A stretch of 64,000 nt of DNA, taken from Halobacteriovoraceae bacterium. GTDB lineage: Bacteria > Bdellovibrionota > Bacteriovoracia > Bacteriovoracales > Bacteriovoracaceae. The notes under the pieces were generated by a model. That model searched no databases, was not told the origin of the DNA, and saw only the letters and a list, made by a program, of their open reading frames with translations. Position numbers and translations under genes: made by a program. Shown one piece after another: positions 43,389 to 53,154 of this stretch. The stretch is from positions 186,001 to 250,000 of the forward strand of contig JACKAK010000007.1 of the NCBI GenBank assembly GCA_020635115.1, written 5' to 3'. How positions within the stretch are numbered: position 1 is the first letter of the stretch; the number at the start of each line of letters is the position of its first letter.

Positions 43389-44272
43389 TTTTTGTAAGAT
43401 TTTATGGCGGACTTGGAAATCAGATGTTTCAATACGCAACGGGCAAAGCACTCGCCAAAAAAAGAGGACAAAAACTTTTCTTTGATCTTAGAGAATTTGA
43501 TTCGGCCAATGCTAAAAATACAAAACGATTGTATGAGCTTAATCGTGCTTGTTTAGAAGAAAATATTGCAACCCAAGAAGAGTTTGAAGAATTGCCTCTT
43601 TTGAAATTTTCAATTCTCTATCCCTATTTGCGAAAACTAATAAAGTTAGGAATAATAAATTTAGAACAATTTGTTGTTGAAAAAGATTTTTATTATCAAG
43701 AGAATATTTTCAAAGAGAGAGATTCAATCTTAATTGATGGATACTGGCAATCACCAAAATATTTTTCTCATTTACAAAAAGAATTAAATGAAGATTTTAC
43801 TCCTAAAATAATAAATAGCTTAAATAAACAACTACTTTTTGAAATTCAAAATTCACTTTCAGTTGCCGTTCATATTAGAAGAGGAGATTATGTTACTAAT
43901 CCCCATGCCGCCACTTTTCATGGCGTATTGCCAATTGAGTATTACAAAAATGCACTTGCTGAAATTAAAAAAAAATATAAAAATGTAAAATACTTTGTCT
44001 TCTCTGACGATTTAAAATGGGTCGAAGAAAATATTGAATTTAATGATCAAACTGTTTTCGTCGACATTAATGGAATCGATCATGCCCTTTGTGATATCTA
44101 CCTCATGTCCCATTGTAAGCATCATGTTATTGCAAATAGTTCTTTTAGCTGGTGGGGAGCTTGGCTGAATATGAACCCTGATAAAGAAGTTTATTATCCA
44201 TATCGATGGTTTATAGGAGAGCGTGAAACTAAGGATCTCATACCCATGAACTGGAGGGAAATCAAATGGTAG
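43385..44272 (+). CDS. Alpha-1,2-fucosyltransferase, family 11
   Basis: 295 aa. The family 11 signatures are complete: RFYGGLGNQMFQYATGKALA, the donor-binding HIRRGDYV, and ANSSFSWWGAWLN near the end. Transfers L-fucose from GDP-fucose to galactose or a related acceptor through an alpha-1,2 link. GDP-fucose is supplied by gmd-fcl at 32.5-34.5 kb. Overlaps both neighbours by 4-7 bases. Such caps can mimic host glycans in other bacteria; no claim for that here. Confidence 0.93.
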   Translation: MIFVRFYGGLGNQMFQYATGKALAKKRGQKLFFDLREFDSANAKNTKRLYELNRACLEENIATQEEFEELPLLKFSILYPYLRKLIKLGIINLEQFVVEKDFYYQENIFKERDSILIDGYWQSPKYFSHLQKELNEDFTPKIINSLNKQLLFEIQNSLSVAVHIRRGDYVTNPHAATFHGVLPIEYYKNALAEIKKKYKNVKYFVFSDDLKWVEENIEFNDQTVFVDINGIDHALCDIYLMSHCKHHVIANSSFSWWGAWLNMNPDKEVYYPYRWFIGERETKDLIPMNWREIKW

Positions 44273-45306
44273 AACTCTCAGTACTTCTTCCCGTTTATAA
44301 CGCTCAAGATTTTATTTCACAAGCAATTGAGAGTATTTTAAAACAAACATTTGAAAATTTTGAACTTGTAATCATTGATGATGGATCAACTGATAATACA
44401 GCAAAAATAATTTCAAATTTTGTTGATAAAAGAATTCGTTATTTTAAAAACGAAAACAATTTAAAATTGATAGAAACCTTAAACAAAGGAATTTCACTTT
44501 GTGTAGGAAAATATCTGGCCAGAATGGATGCGGACGATATTTGCCACCCTCAGAGGTTTGAACTTCAAATAGCACATCTTAAAAATAATCCAGAAACTGC
44601 TGTTGTCGGGAGTAATATTATTTTTATAGACAGACACAATAGAATAATTGGTAGAGGAATAAAAGCACCTGAAACTCATCATGCTATTGTATGGGAATTT
44701 CTAAAAAGATGTGCACTCTATCATCCCACAGTAATGATTAATAAAGAATTAATAGGCAGTGAATTGTCATATGATTCAAATTATCCTCATGCTGAAGACT
44801 ATGAACTCTGGATGAGACTGTCGCGAAAATTTAAGCTTGCCAATATGTCACAAGATCTTCTTCGTTACCGAATTCATAAAGAAAGTATAACTGCAAAATA
44901 TTCGGATGAATCATTGTCTTCAATGATGAGAGCAATTACAAAAAATGCTCCCATTTCATTAAGTGAAAGAGAATTATTTCTTTACCGAATGCCCTGGAAA
45001 GTAAATCATCAGGATGATGTAAGTATATTAATCAATAATATTGGAAAAGAATTAGATCAATACTGCAACTCGGAAAATGTACAAGAACGTGAAATAAGAA
45101 TCTTAAGGAAAAGTGTTTTTTCACGCTTGTTTTTCTTGATCATCTATTTAGTCAGTATCACTAAGACACCACAGATATATAAATTTATTCAACTAAAAAA
45201 AGTCATAAAGGTATATCAGTTTGAAATATTTCAATGTTTTATGAAAATGTGTCGTGATTTTTATCATCGATTTTTTAAAAGGTTTGTATTTGAAAGGGGA
45301 AAATAA
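44266..45306 (+). CDS. Family 2 glycosyltransferase
   Basis: 346 aa. GT-A with SVLLPVYNAQDFISQAIESIL, IIDDGSTDNTAKII, and metal site ARMDADDICHPQRFE, followed by YEDYELW-like HAEDYELWMRL. The C-terminal 80 residues carry amphipathic and basic helices that should bind the membrane surface. Part of the five-gene unit; overlaps upstream by seven bases and downstream by about 17. Confidence 0.9.
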   Translation: MVELSVLLPVYNAQDFISQAIESILKQTFENFELVIIDDGSTDNTAKIISNFVDKRIRYFKNENNLKLIETLNKGISLCVGKYLARMDADDICHPQRFELQIAHLKNNPETAVVGSNIIFIDRHNRIIGRGIKAPETHHAIVWEFLKRCALYHPTVMINKELIGSELSYDSNYPHAEDYELWMRLSRKFKLANMSQDLLRYRIHKESITAKYSDESLSSMMRAITKNAPISLSERELFLYRMPWKVNHQDDVSILINNIGKELDQYCNSENVQEREIRILRKSVFSRLFFLIIYLVSITKTPQIYKFIQLKKVIKVYQFEIFQCFMKMCRDFYHRFFKRFVFERGK

Positions 45307-46450
45307 GATCCAACTATGTAGAGTGGCCACTGTTCCATTTGCTTTTAATAGCTCTTTGAAGTTAATTGAAAAAATTCATGGGCCTCAAATTCATGTAACG
45401 CTTGTATCATCGGATGAATCTGGAGGAGAAATTCTGAAGAGCGCTCATATTGGAAAGTTTGCACCAATCAACATTTCAAGAGAAATTTCTCCTTTTCAAG
45501 ATTTACTCTCTTTATTTAAATTGATTGTTTTTTTCAGAAAACATAAGTTTGATATAGTTCACTCAAATACACCAAAAGCAGGACTACTTGTATCTTTGGC
45601 CAGTATTTTTTGTCCCAAGACTAAATTTCTCCACACATTTACAGGTCAAAGGTGGGAAACCTTAACAGGGTTTAAACGCAAGCTTTTACGTTTTTTTGAT
45701 AAATTAATAATAAAACTCGATGATAAAGTTTATACTGATTCCATTAGTCAGGCCAAATATTTGGAAGAACAAGAAATTGCTGGATCAAATCAATTGTCTT
45801 GCATAGGTGAGGGGAGTTTTGGAGGAATTGATCTTGAAAAATTTGATATCGAAAAAAAACAAAAATACCGAGAAGAAATCCGAAAAGCACTTTCGATTTC
45901 AAATTCTGAATCTGTCATCGTTTTTATCGGAAGAATAGTAAGGGATAAAGGTATTGTCGAACTCGTTCAAACCTTTGAAAATTTAAATCAATTCGTACCA
46001 AATATAAAACTACTTCTTGTTGGGCCATTTGAAGATTCTGGCGATCCTGTTCCTGAAAAAACAAAAATATCCATCGAGCAAAATCCTAATATTTTAACCG
46101 TAGGACATCGCAGTGATGTTGAAAAATATATTTGTGCTTCGGATCTCCTCTGTCTCCCTTCTTATAGGGAAGGATTTCCTACTGTTGTACTTGAGGCCGC
46201 TGCTTTAGAAGTCCCTTCAGTAGTTGCTGACGTGATTGGATCTATTGACACCATCATTCACAATGAAACAGGTCTTCTCTACACACTTAAAGATGATGGA
46301 GAACTTTCTCAAAGTCTGTCACAACTGATAACAGATATTGATAAAAGAATTGAATTAGGAATAAATGCAAGAAAACGAGTTATTGAAAAATTTTCAGTTG
46401 AAAGCGTAAAAACTGCTTATATCGCAGAATACAAGAGGATACTAAGTTGA
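45290..46450 (+). CDS. Family 4 glycosyltransferase (PglA/CapM-like)
   Basis: 386 aa from TTG 45290, seven bases after AAAAGG; the upstream start at 45254 gives an unlikely tail. The pattern HSNTPKAGLLVSLASI, FLHTFTGQRWETLTG, GSFGGIDLEKFD and REGFPTVVLEAAALEVPSV is that of enzymes that add the second sugar (often HexNAc) to a PP-polyprenyl-linked first sugar. It is followed directly (four-base overlap) by a small sugar-1-phosphate transferase, which matches the PglA-PglC or CapM-type pairing. Confidence 0.88.
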   Translation: MKGENKIQLCRVATVPFAFNSSLKLIEKIHGPQIHVTLVSSDESGGEILKSAHIGKFAPINISREISPFQDLLSLFKLIVFFRKHKFDIVHSNTPKAGLLVSLASIFCPKTKFLHTFTGQRWETLTGFKRKLLRFFDKLIIKLDDKVYTDSISQAKYLEEQEIAGSNQLSCIGEGSFGGIDLEKFDIEKKQKYREEIRKALSISNSESVIVFIGRIVRDKGIVELVQTFENLNQFVPNIKLLLVGPFEDSGDPVPEKTKISIEQNPNILTVGHRSDVEKYICASDLLCLPSYREGFPTVVLEAAALEVPSVVADVIGSIDTIIHNETGLLYTLKDDGELSQSLSQLITDIDKRIELGINARKRVIEKFSVESVKTAYIAEYKRILS

Positions 46451-47007
46451 AAAGAATCATAGACATTTTACTTGGAATATTTGCTTTTTTGCTTCTTCTT
46501 ATTCCCTTTCTTATAGTTTGGGTAATGGTTAAAATAACCAGCAAAGGTCCCGCTCTCTATTGGTCAAAAAGAATTGGGAAAAATAATGAAATATTTCTCA
46601 TGCCTAAGTTTAGATCTATGAAAATTGATACTCCCCAATTGGCCACCCACCTTCTTTCAAACTCTCAAGATTATCTTACACCAGTAGGTAAGTTTATTAG
46701 AAAAACAAGCCTTGATGAAATCCCTCAACTCTACTCAATTTTAAAAGGCGACATGAGTTTTGTTGGCCCCAGGCCTGCCCTTTATAATCAAGATGATTTA
46801 ATTGCACTTAGAACAGAGAAAGGAATTCATAAACTAACACCAGGCCTAACAGGTTGGGCCCAAATCAACGGACGTGATGAAATACCTATCCCTCAAAAAG
46901 TAGATCTTGACTATGAATATTTCACAAAGGCCAGTGTACTTTTTGATCTGAAAATACTTTTTCTTACAGCGTATAAAGTTGCTTTTGGAAAAGATATTTC
47001 ACATTAA
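46447..47007 (+). CDS. Polyprenyl-phosphate sugar-1-phosphate transferase, PglC-like (short form)
   Basis: 186 aa, a minimal one-helix phosphoglycosyltransferase. Re-entrant membrane helix at about residues 5-27 (IIDILLGIFAFLLLLIPFLIVW), MPKFRSMKID, the catalytic Asp-Glu in TSLDEIPQLYSILKGDMSF, GPRPAL, and GLTGWAQINGRDEI. Small forms typically load a dideoxy-HexNAc (QuiNAc, FucNAc or diNAcBac). Next gene, convergent with a nine-base overlap, encodes the WbpM-like dehydratase that could make that sugar. Distinct from the long WcaJ-like enzyme at 30967. Confidence 0.92.
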   Translation: MKRIIDILLGIFAFLLLLIPFLIVWVMVKITSKGPALYWSKRIGKNNEIFLMPKFRSMKIDTPQLATHLLSNSQDYLTPVGKFIRKTSLDEIPQLYSILKGDMSFVGPRPALYNQDDLIALRTEKGIHKLTPGLTGWAQINGRDEIPIPQKVDLDYEYFTKASVLFDLKILFLTAYKVAFGKDISH

Positions 47008-48909
47008 TTTTTCATTGAAATTATTTTCAATATTTCCAACTGGTTCACTCGGACTGTATTCCTCAACAACTTCTTTAAGGGATTTCTTAACATCTTCAAC
47101 GGATGTATTCGGTGGCAAGTTGAGGAGATAGTCAAGCTTCGCTTTGAAATTGTCGGATAGAACACTCGTTTTTGAAATGAGTATTTTGGGATGTTCAGTA
47201 CTTTTTGTATTTTCTGAATCGTAAAACAATTCTTCAAATAACTTTTCGCCAGGTCGTATCCCCGTGATTTCAATATCAATGTCTTCACCTAATTTTAGGC
47301 CAGAAAGCAAGATCATTTGCTTGGCCAAATCATAGATTTTAACAGGATCTCCCATTTTCAAAACAAATATCTCTCCCCCCTCTCCAAGCGCTCCGGCCTG
47401 AATGACGAGTTGAGTTGCCTCGGGAATAGACATAAAATATCTTTTGATCTCTTTATGAGTAACTGTTATTGGCCCACCTTTTTCAATCTGTTTTTTAAAC
47501 AAAGGAATAACACTACCACTACTGCCTAGCACATTGCCAAATCTGACAATCATAAACTTCGTTTTGAAAGAGTCATTTTGCAAATCTAAACAAACCATCT
47601 CGGCAATTCTTTTGGTTGTTCCCATTACATTTGTTGGATTGATGGCCTTATCGGTTGAAACTAAAACAAATTTCTCAATGTCATATTTTCGAGAAAGACT
47701 TGCAACTATTTTTGTTCCATAAATATTAGTTTGTATGGATTCAAGAGGATTAAATTCCATGATCGGTACGTGTTTGTAAGCTGCAGCATGAAACACAACA
47801 TTTGGTGTGTAGTTTAGAAAAATGGATTCCATTTTCTCCAGATTTCTCACATCAGCTATTTTATAGATAATGTTTTGTGAAGGAAAAGCTTCTATTAACT
47901 CTTGTTCGAGTTCATAGATAAAAAGTTCAGTTTGATCTAAGGCAATTAAAAACTTAGGCGAAAGTTGGCAAACTTGACGACATAACTCTCTTCCAATTGA
48001 ACCTCCCGCACCTGTTATGAGGACAATCTTTTCTGAAATCATTGATTTCAATGATTGAATGTCCAAATCAACACTTTCTCGGCCTAAAAGATCTTCTGGC
48101 CCAACTCGTCTTAATTGTGAAAATTCTACTCTCCCATGAATAATATCTTTCATTCTAGGGAGAGTTTTTATTTCAATATTAAAACCTTTAAACCTTTCAA
48201 CTATATTTCGAATTTGTGAACTAGAAGCAGAAGGAATCGCTATAAAGGCCTGCTTCACTCCTTGCTTTTCTACTAAATCAGGTATGATTTCACTCGTTCC
48301 CAAAACTTTAATACCCCTAATCGTCCTGCCTTTTTTAGATAGATCGTCATCTATAAAACCAACGGGCTCAAGTAGGATATTAGGATTTTGAATCATCTCT
48401 CTAACCAGTTGTTCTCCACCACTTCCAGCTCCAATGATAATCACCTTTTCAAATTCTACACCACTGGTATGGTATTTGTTTTTCATAGTTTTTGAGTCGT
48501 GCCAAAGTCTATAAATAAATCTTCCACCACCAAGCCCCATAACAAGTAGTAAAAAATTTATAATAGAAAAAGATCTAGGTATTTGTTCTAATCGAAAAAA
48601 TAAGAAGAGCAAAACCATTGACATCACTGTTCCAGATAATGCTCCTTTAATGACACGAATGAGATCTGGAGTACTAGAAAATCTCCAAATTCCCCGATAT
48701 AGACCATTAAAATACAAACAGGATAGACAAGTTATGAAATGAACAATTGTATAATAAGGAAAAAATTTAAAAGTAAAAATATCTGGAACAAGTTCACCAA
48801 AACGGATTGAAAAAGATAAAAAATATGAAATGAGTACGATACCTGCATCATAGATAGAGATAACAATCTTTTTTTGCCACAATTTAAGTGTTGAGAGGTT
48901 TTTAATCAT
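46999..48909 (-). CDS. WbpM/CapD-like membrane NDP-sugar 4,6-dehydratase
   Basis: 636 aa. Four N-terminal membrane segments (about 1-130), a CoA-binding-like Rossmann domain (VIIGAGSGGEQLVREMI near 155), and a C-terminal SDR domain (LITGAGGSIGRELCRQV near 295) with STDKAINPTNVMGTTKR, where Met stands in the usual Tyr place as in WbpM and PglF. Converts UDP-GlcNAc to the 4-keto-6-deoxy sugar on the way to QuiNAc, FucNAc or bacillosamine-type sugars. Alone on its strand. A possible product link to the PglC-like transferase is inference. Confidence 0.93.
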   Translation of the reverse strand: MIKNLSTLKLWQKKIVISIYDAGIVLISYFLSFSIRFGELVPDIFTFKFFPYYTIVHFITCLSCLYFNGLYRGIWRFSSTPDLIRVIKGALSGTVMSMVLLFLFFRLEQIPRSFSIINFLLLVMGLGGGRFIYRLWHDSKTMKNKYHTSGVEFEKVIIIGAGSGGEQLVREMIQNPNILLEPVGFIDDDLSKKGRTIRGIKVLGTSEIIPDLVEKQGVKQAFIAIPSASSSQIRNIVERFKGFNIEIKTLPRMKDIIHGRVEFSQLRRVGPEDLLGRESVDLDIQSLKSMISEKIVLITGAGGSIGRELCRQVCQLSPKFLIALDQTELFIYELEQELIEAFPSQNIIYKIADVRNLEKMESIFLNYTPNVVFHAAAYKHVPIMEFNPLESIQTNIYGTKIVASLSRKYDIEKFVLVSTDKAINPTNVMGTTKRIAEMVCLDLQNDSFKTKFMIVRFGNVLGSSGSVIPLFKKQIEKGGPITVTHKEIKRYFMSIPEATQLVIQAGALGEGGEIFVLKMGDPVKIYDLAKQMILLSGLKLGEDIDIEITGIRPGEKLFEELFYDSENTKSTEHPKILISKTSVLSDNFKAKLDYLLNLPPNTSVEDVKKSLKEVVEEYSPSEPVGNIENNFNEKLM

Positions 48910-49034
48910 AAATAACTCCAGAGCGAAAACATATCAGATTATTTAATTGTTTCATAGTTTTTGCTCATAAATAATGCAAGGCAATTTAATCGACATCTCT
49001 TCCGAGATGATTTATCTTTAAACTAGGGGGAAAA

Positions 49035-49997
49035 GTGAAAACAGCTGTCATATCCGGAGTTTCTGGCCAAGATGGTAGTTATTTAGCGAAATATCTACTT
49101 GAGAAAAATTATAAAGTCGTAGGTTTAGTCAGAAATGATCATTTTGAAATTGCAGGGCATAAGTATTTAAAAATTAATAATTTAATTCAACTTGTTGAAA
49201 TTGATCTACTGGATGAAATTAAACTAAACTCAGTGCTCTCTCAAATTAAACCCTCGGAAATATATCATCTTGCTGCACAAAGTTCAGTCGGTGAGTCATT
49301 TAAAAGACCAAAAGAGACTTTTAATTTTAACATTAATTCAACGCTTAATTTCTTAAATTGGATAAAAGATTATTCGCCTCAAACCAAATATTATCAGGCC
49401 TCCAGCAGTGAAATCTATGGCAAAGTAGAACAACTTCCTATTTGTGAATCTACTCCCTTACATCCACTTAGTCCTTACGCAGTTTCTAAGGCCTCTGCTC
49501 ATTGGGCCACTATAAATTACCGTGAATCATTTGGATTATTTGCTTGCTGCGGAATTCTTTTTAATCATGAATCAGTTTTGCGAAGAGACAATTTTTTTGT
49601 CAAAAAAGTGATAAAAGAAGCTCTTGAAATCAAAAATGGCCAAAGATCAAAAATGGCCGTTGGAAATATCGAAGTCAAAAGAGACTTTGGTTATGGGCCC
49701 AAGTATGTAGAGGCCATGTATTTAATGCTTCAGCAACCTAGACCAGAAGATTTCATGATTTGCTCTGGACATTCAGTTTCTCTAAAAGAAATCCTTGAGT
49801 ATGTCTTTGAAAAAGTTGGGATTGAAAAATCCTCATATGAGATTTCAAAAGATCTCTACCGCCCTGTGGATATTAAAGATATCTATGGAAATAATCAGAA
49901 GGCAAAAGATCAACTTGGCTGGAATTACGACCTAAATTTTTTTGAGATTCTTGATATTTTAATCCAAGAGGAAAAAGATTATTCTGCCTTCGTATGA
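49035..49997 (+). CDS. GDP-mannose 4,6-dehydratase-like SDR protein
   Basis: 320 aa from GTG behind AGGGGG. Close in plan to Gmd: SGVSGQDGSYLAKYLL, QASSSEIYG, YAVSKASAHWATINYRE (Tyr-Lys), FNHESVLRRDNFFVKKVI, and ICSGHSVSLKEILEYVF. It is 50 residues shorter than the gmd at 32468 and lacks the long KRRSS-type insert, as do the GDP-6-deoxy-D-lyxo-hexulose reductase (Rmd) and some dehydratases. FFVKKV with retained catalytic residues supports a dehydratase on a GDP-sugar. Exact step uncertain. Its end overlaps the convergent transferase by 19 bases. Confidence 0.78.
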   Translation: MKTAVISGVSGQDGSYLAKYLLEKNYKVVGLVRNDHFEIAGHKYLKINNLIQLVEIDLLDEIKLNSVLSQIKPSEIYHLAAQSSVGESFKRPKETFNFNINSTLNFLNWIKDYSPQTKYYQASSSEIYGKVEQLPICESTPLHPLSPYAVSKASAHWATINYRESFGLFACCGILFNHESVLRRDNFFVKKVIKEALEIKNGQRSKMAVGNIEVKRDFGYGPKYVEAMYLMLQQPRPEDFMICSGHSVSLKEILEYVFEKVGIEKSSYEISKDLYRPVDIKDIYGNNQKAKDQLGWNYDLNFFEILDILIQEEKDYSAFV

Positions 49998-50752
49998 TAG
50001 ATCTTTCTTTTAAGGGAATCATAAAATGGCAAAAGACCAAGTTTACCAATTAAAGCTCTGAGAGAGTTTTTGAATTTCATTTTTTTTAAATATCGATATG
50101 ATTTTTTAGAGAGCAGTTCATTCTCCTTGAGGGCCCTGAAACGCTCCTCAATTCCTTTCAAACCGCTAGTGCTCGAAATTCCATTTCCAAACATTTTAAC
50201 CACTCCCTGACTTGGAATATAGTGGCCCTTAAATTGATTTTTAATCATGCGACACGCAAAGTCGAAATCCATGGCAACTTTGTAATCAAGTTTAAAATTA
50301 CCAATTTTTTCAAAAACACTTGATCTCACAACAAGGGAAGGATGAGGGAAAGGCATTTTCCCATCATCAAGATCATTCGGAGAAACCTTAATTTCTTCAT
50401 TGTTAATCGTTACAAAGATAATGTCCGAGTACACAAAATCTACTTCTGGATGTTCTAATAAATAGTTGTTGGCCTGATTATAATAATTTTGATCAAGACA
50501 ATGATCTCCACTATTTAAAAAAGCAATCGAATCTCCTTTAGAATTTTCTATACCCTTGTTAAAAGCATCTGATATGCCTTGGTCTTTTTCAGAGATTGAA
50601 AAAAAATTTTGATGACTAAGCAAGTCAATGGTCTTCTGACAAGTTCCACCATTTATAACAACTCTTTCAATATAATCACAGTCTTTGACTGACTCTAGAG
50701 TATCAACTAATTCTTCAAAATTGTTAAATGTAATAGTAACCAATGAAATCAT
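49979..50752 (-). CDS. Family 2 glycosyltransferase (WcaE-like)
   Basis: 257 aa. Similar plan to the 36798 gene: SLVTITFNNFEELVDTLES, GISDAFNKGIENSKGD, metal site FLNSGDHCLD, PHPSLVVRSSVFEKIG, and YKVAMDFDFACRM. A paralogous pair of WcaE-type enzymes in one island suggests two assembly lines. Single gene on its strand between the Gmd-like and Wzy-like genes. Confidence 0.88.
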   Translation of the reverse strand: MISLVTITFNNFEELVDTLESVKDCDYIERVVINGGTCQKTIDLLSHQNFFSISEKDQGISDAFNKGIENSKGDSIAFLNSGDHCLDQNYYNQANNYLLEHPEVDFVYSDIIFVTINNEEIKVSPNDLDDGKMPFPHPSLVVRSSVFEKIGNFKLDYKVAMDFDFACRMIKNQFKGHYIPSQGVVKMFGNGISSTSGLKGIEERFRALKENELLSKKSYRYLKKMKFKNSLRALIGKLGLLPFYDSLKRKIYHTKAE

Positions 50753-50859
50753 AATATTTTATAGCACAGGTTGAAACTTTCAACAATCTTTTGAGACTCG
50801 CCAAACGGCCAAAAACATGAGAGTCTTTTTCACTGTTGTAAACTACTTGATGAGTTAAA

Positions 50860-52047
50860 ATGCATTTTATTAGAGCTAAAGAAAATTATTCAAGATTAAT
50901 TGATAGACATATAAAACCGATAATAACCAACGGAAATTTTATAGAATTTTTGCTGGCACTTTCTATTCTTAAAAGGCCAATGCAACATAATCTTTTTTTT
51001 AACGCGATCCCATTACTGTTTGGACTAGGTCATCTGTTGTTCCTTAAAAAAGTAAATAAACTTTTTTGGCCATACTTAATTATGCTTGGAATTGGAATTG
51101 CTAATGCCTTTGTTCTTGGAGAGTGTGTAAGCTTGATAAGAATTGGTCAAGTCATTTGTCTTATTTCATTTGCTCATTTTAGTTGTGAATACATTAGCAA
51201 AGATAATTTAAAAAAAATATGTGAATATATAGTCTATATCGGTGGAATTCAACTTCTCTTAGAAATAATTATTCATGGGCCAGTGGGACTACCGAAAATG
51301 TATTTTGGATTTTCGCTTCCTCGATTTGAAGGGCCAATTGGAGAATCCAACTATTCAGGACTTATTTTTGGTGTGGCCTGTATGGTACATCTTTCTTTTA
51401 AAAAGTACTATTTTGCTCTTTTTTCATTTTTGGGTGTTATCGCAAGTGTAAGTCGAACTACAACTGTTATGATTATTTTCTTTTTGGCCTTCTACTTATT
51501 ACTCAAATTATCAAATGAAAATATTAGAAAGTATTGGAGTATTATAGTTGTTTGTATCCTTAGTACTACCCCAATTGTTGTTTATTTACTTTATCATCAT
51601 GCTGATTATGAGGTTTTAGATTTTATAGAAAAGAAAAGCTCTGGACGTTTTTTTCTTCTAGTTCCTTATCTTAATATGGGAATTGAGAATATATTTGGTG
51701 TTGGATATTTTCGTGGAATCGAACGTTATCCTGAATATTTAGAACCGATTATTGAGTTCACTTCAAAGTTTAGAAAACCTCAAATAAATGAGCAACATAA
51801 TATTTTTATGCAGGTATTCTCAGAATTTGGCCCTATTGGGTACGTACCTTTTTTAATTTTTCTTTTGCAACTCTTTTTCAGAGTTTCATATAAAAAAGAG
51901 GATCTTTGGAAAGTGGCCATCTTGATGTCTCTTTTTATTGGTTTTTCTTTTCTCAATGGACTGAATTCTTTTTCTCTTTATCTTCTTTTAGGATTTTGCT
52001 TAAAAAATAATTCAGAATACATTTTACCCAAATTTAATAATAGGTGA
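50860..52047 (+). CDS. wzy: Wzy-like O-antigen/capsule polymerase
   Basis: 395 aa, about ten hydrophobic segments. The large central extracytoplasmic loop with the sequence EGPIGESNYSGLIFGVACM and, near the end, RKPQINEQHNIFMQVFSEFGPIGYVPF are the conserved parts of the Wzy_C/O-antigen ligase superfamily (the HN-x-F motif after a Glu). It should polymerise or ligate polyprenyl-linked repeat units in the periplasm. The next gene follows after three bases. Polymerase preferred to ligase because of the local Wzx-type flippase, but ligase WaaL remains possible. Confidence 0.82.
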   Translation: MHFIRAKENYSRLIDRHIKPIITNGNFIEFLLALSILKRPMQHNLFFNAIPLLFGLGHLLFLKKVNKLFWPYLIMLGIGIANAFVLGECVSLIRIGQVICLISFAHFSCEYISKDNLKKICEYIVYIGGIQLLLEIIIHGPVGLPKMYFGFSLPRFEGPIGESNYSGLIFGVACMVHLSFKKYYFALFSFLGVIASVSRTTTVMIIFFLAFYLLLKLSNENIRKYWSIIVVCILSTTPIVVYLLYHHADYEVLDFIEKKSSGRFFLLVPYLNMGIENIFGVGYFRGIERYPEYLEPIIEFTSKFRKPQINEQHNIFMQVFSEFGPIGYVPFLIFLLQLFFRVSYKKEDLWKVAILMSLFIGFSFLNGLNSFSLYLLLGFCLKNNSEYILPKFNNR

Positions 52048-52050
52048 CGT

Positions 52051-53154
52051 TTGAATATATTATTCGATTATCAGATTTTTCAATTTCAAAACTTTGGTGG
52101 TATTTCAAGATATATCTATGAAATCATAGCAAGATCAAAAAAAGATCCATCCCAAAACTGGAAACTTCATCTCAATCACTCATATAATGAATATCTTACA
52201 AATTACGATATTTCTTCACACTCTTCAATATTTAAAGATTTTCATTTTAGAGGGAAAGAAAGACTTCGAACATTGATAAATCAATGGGGACTTAGAAAAA
52301 AAGTAGCACAAGCCGATTTAGTACACCTTACATTTTTTGATGATTATTATCTCAATCTGTATCGAGATTTGAAAACTCCCTATTCAATAACAATTTACGA
52401 TATGATCAATGAAAATTTTCCAAACTATTTTGGCCAAAATGATCCTTTGCCTGCGAAAAAGAAAAAACTTATAGAAAACGCTCATCTTGTACTTGCGATA
52501 TCAGAATCAACGAAACAAGACATTTTAAAATATTGTCATATTTCAGAAGAAAAAATTCATGTGATCTATCTTGCTTATTCATTAGATAATATGCAAAAAA
52601 CAAATCATTTGAATTTACCAGATGATTATTTACTCTTTATTGGAAACCGTTGGGCATATAAAAACTTTGAAAAAATGTATGAGGCCGTAAGTCCAATTTT
52701 AAAAGATCATTCACTCCATCTTCTCTGTGGGGGAGGGCCAAAATTTTCACAAGCAGAATTAAAAAAATTTGAAACAGATGGCGTACAATCTAAAATTCAT
52801 CATTTACCTGTGCATGATAATGTCACTCTTGCAGAGATTTATCAAAGGGCCAGATTATTCATTTTTCCTTCACTTTATGAAGGATTTGGTATCCCTACTT
52901 TAGAAGCAATGTCACAAGGGTGTGCTGTTGCTCTTGGAGATAATTCCTCTCTTCCTGAGGTTGCCGGAAATGCTGGATTATATTTTGATGCAAATTCAAC
53001 TGATTCTATCAGAGAAGTGATTAGTCAATTTTTAGAAAATGAACAAAAACAAGCAGAAATAAAACAACTTTCCCTCGAACAAGCTAAAAAGTTCTCATGG
53101 GATAAAACATATTTGGAACATGTTAAGGCCTTTGAAAAAATTGTGAAACTATAA
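52051..53154 (+). CDS. Family 4 glycosyltransferase
   Basis: 367 aa from TTG 52051 with AGGTGA just upstream. GT-B: FDYQIFQFQNFGGISRYIYE, SITIYDMINENFPNYF, FIGNRWAYKNFEKMYEAV and PSLYEGFGIPTLEAMSQGC with the paired Glu. The pattern matches mannosyltransferases of the WbdA/WbpY kind, which use GDP-mannose. Co-transcribed with wzy. End overlaps the convergent oxidoreductase by 32 bases. Confidence 0.88.
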   Translation: MNILFDYQIFQFQNFGGISRYIYEIIARSKKDPSQNWKLHLNHSYNEYLTNYDISSHSSIFKDFHFRGKERLRTLINQWGLRKKVAQADLVHLTFFDDYYLNLYRDLKTPYSITIYDMINENFPNYFGQNDPLPAKKKKLIENAHLVLAISESTKQDILKYCHISEEKIHVIYLAYSLDNMQKTNHLNLPDDYLLFIGNRWAYKNFEKMYEAVSPILKDHSLHLLCGGGPKFSQAELKKFETDGVQSKIHHLPVHDNVTLAEIYQRARLFIFPSLYEGFGIPTLEAMSQGCAVALGDNSSLPEVAGNAGLYFDANSTDSIREVISQFLENEQKQAEIKQLSLEQAKKFSWDKTYLEHVKAFEKIVKL

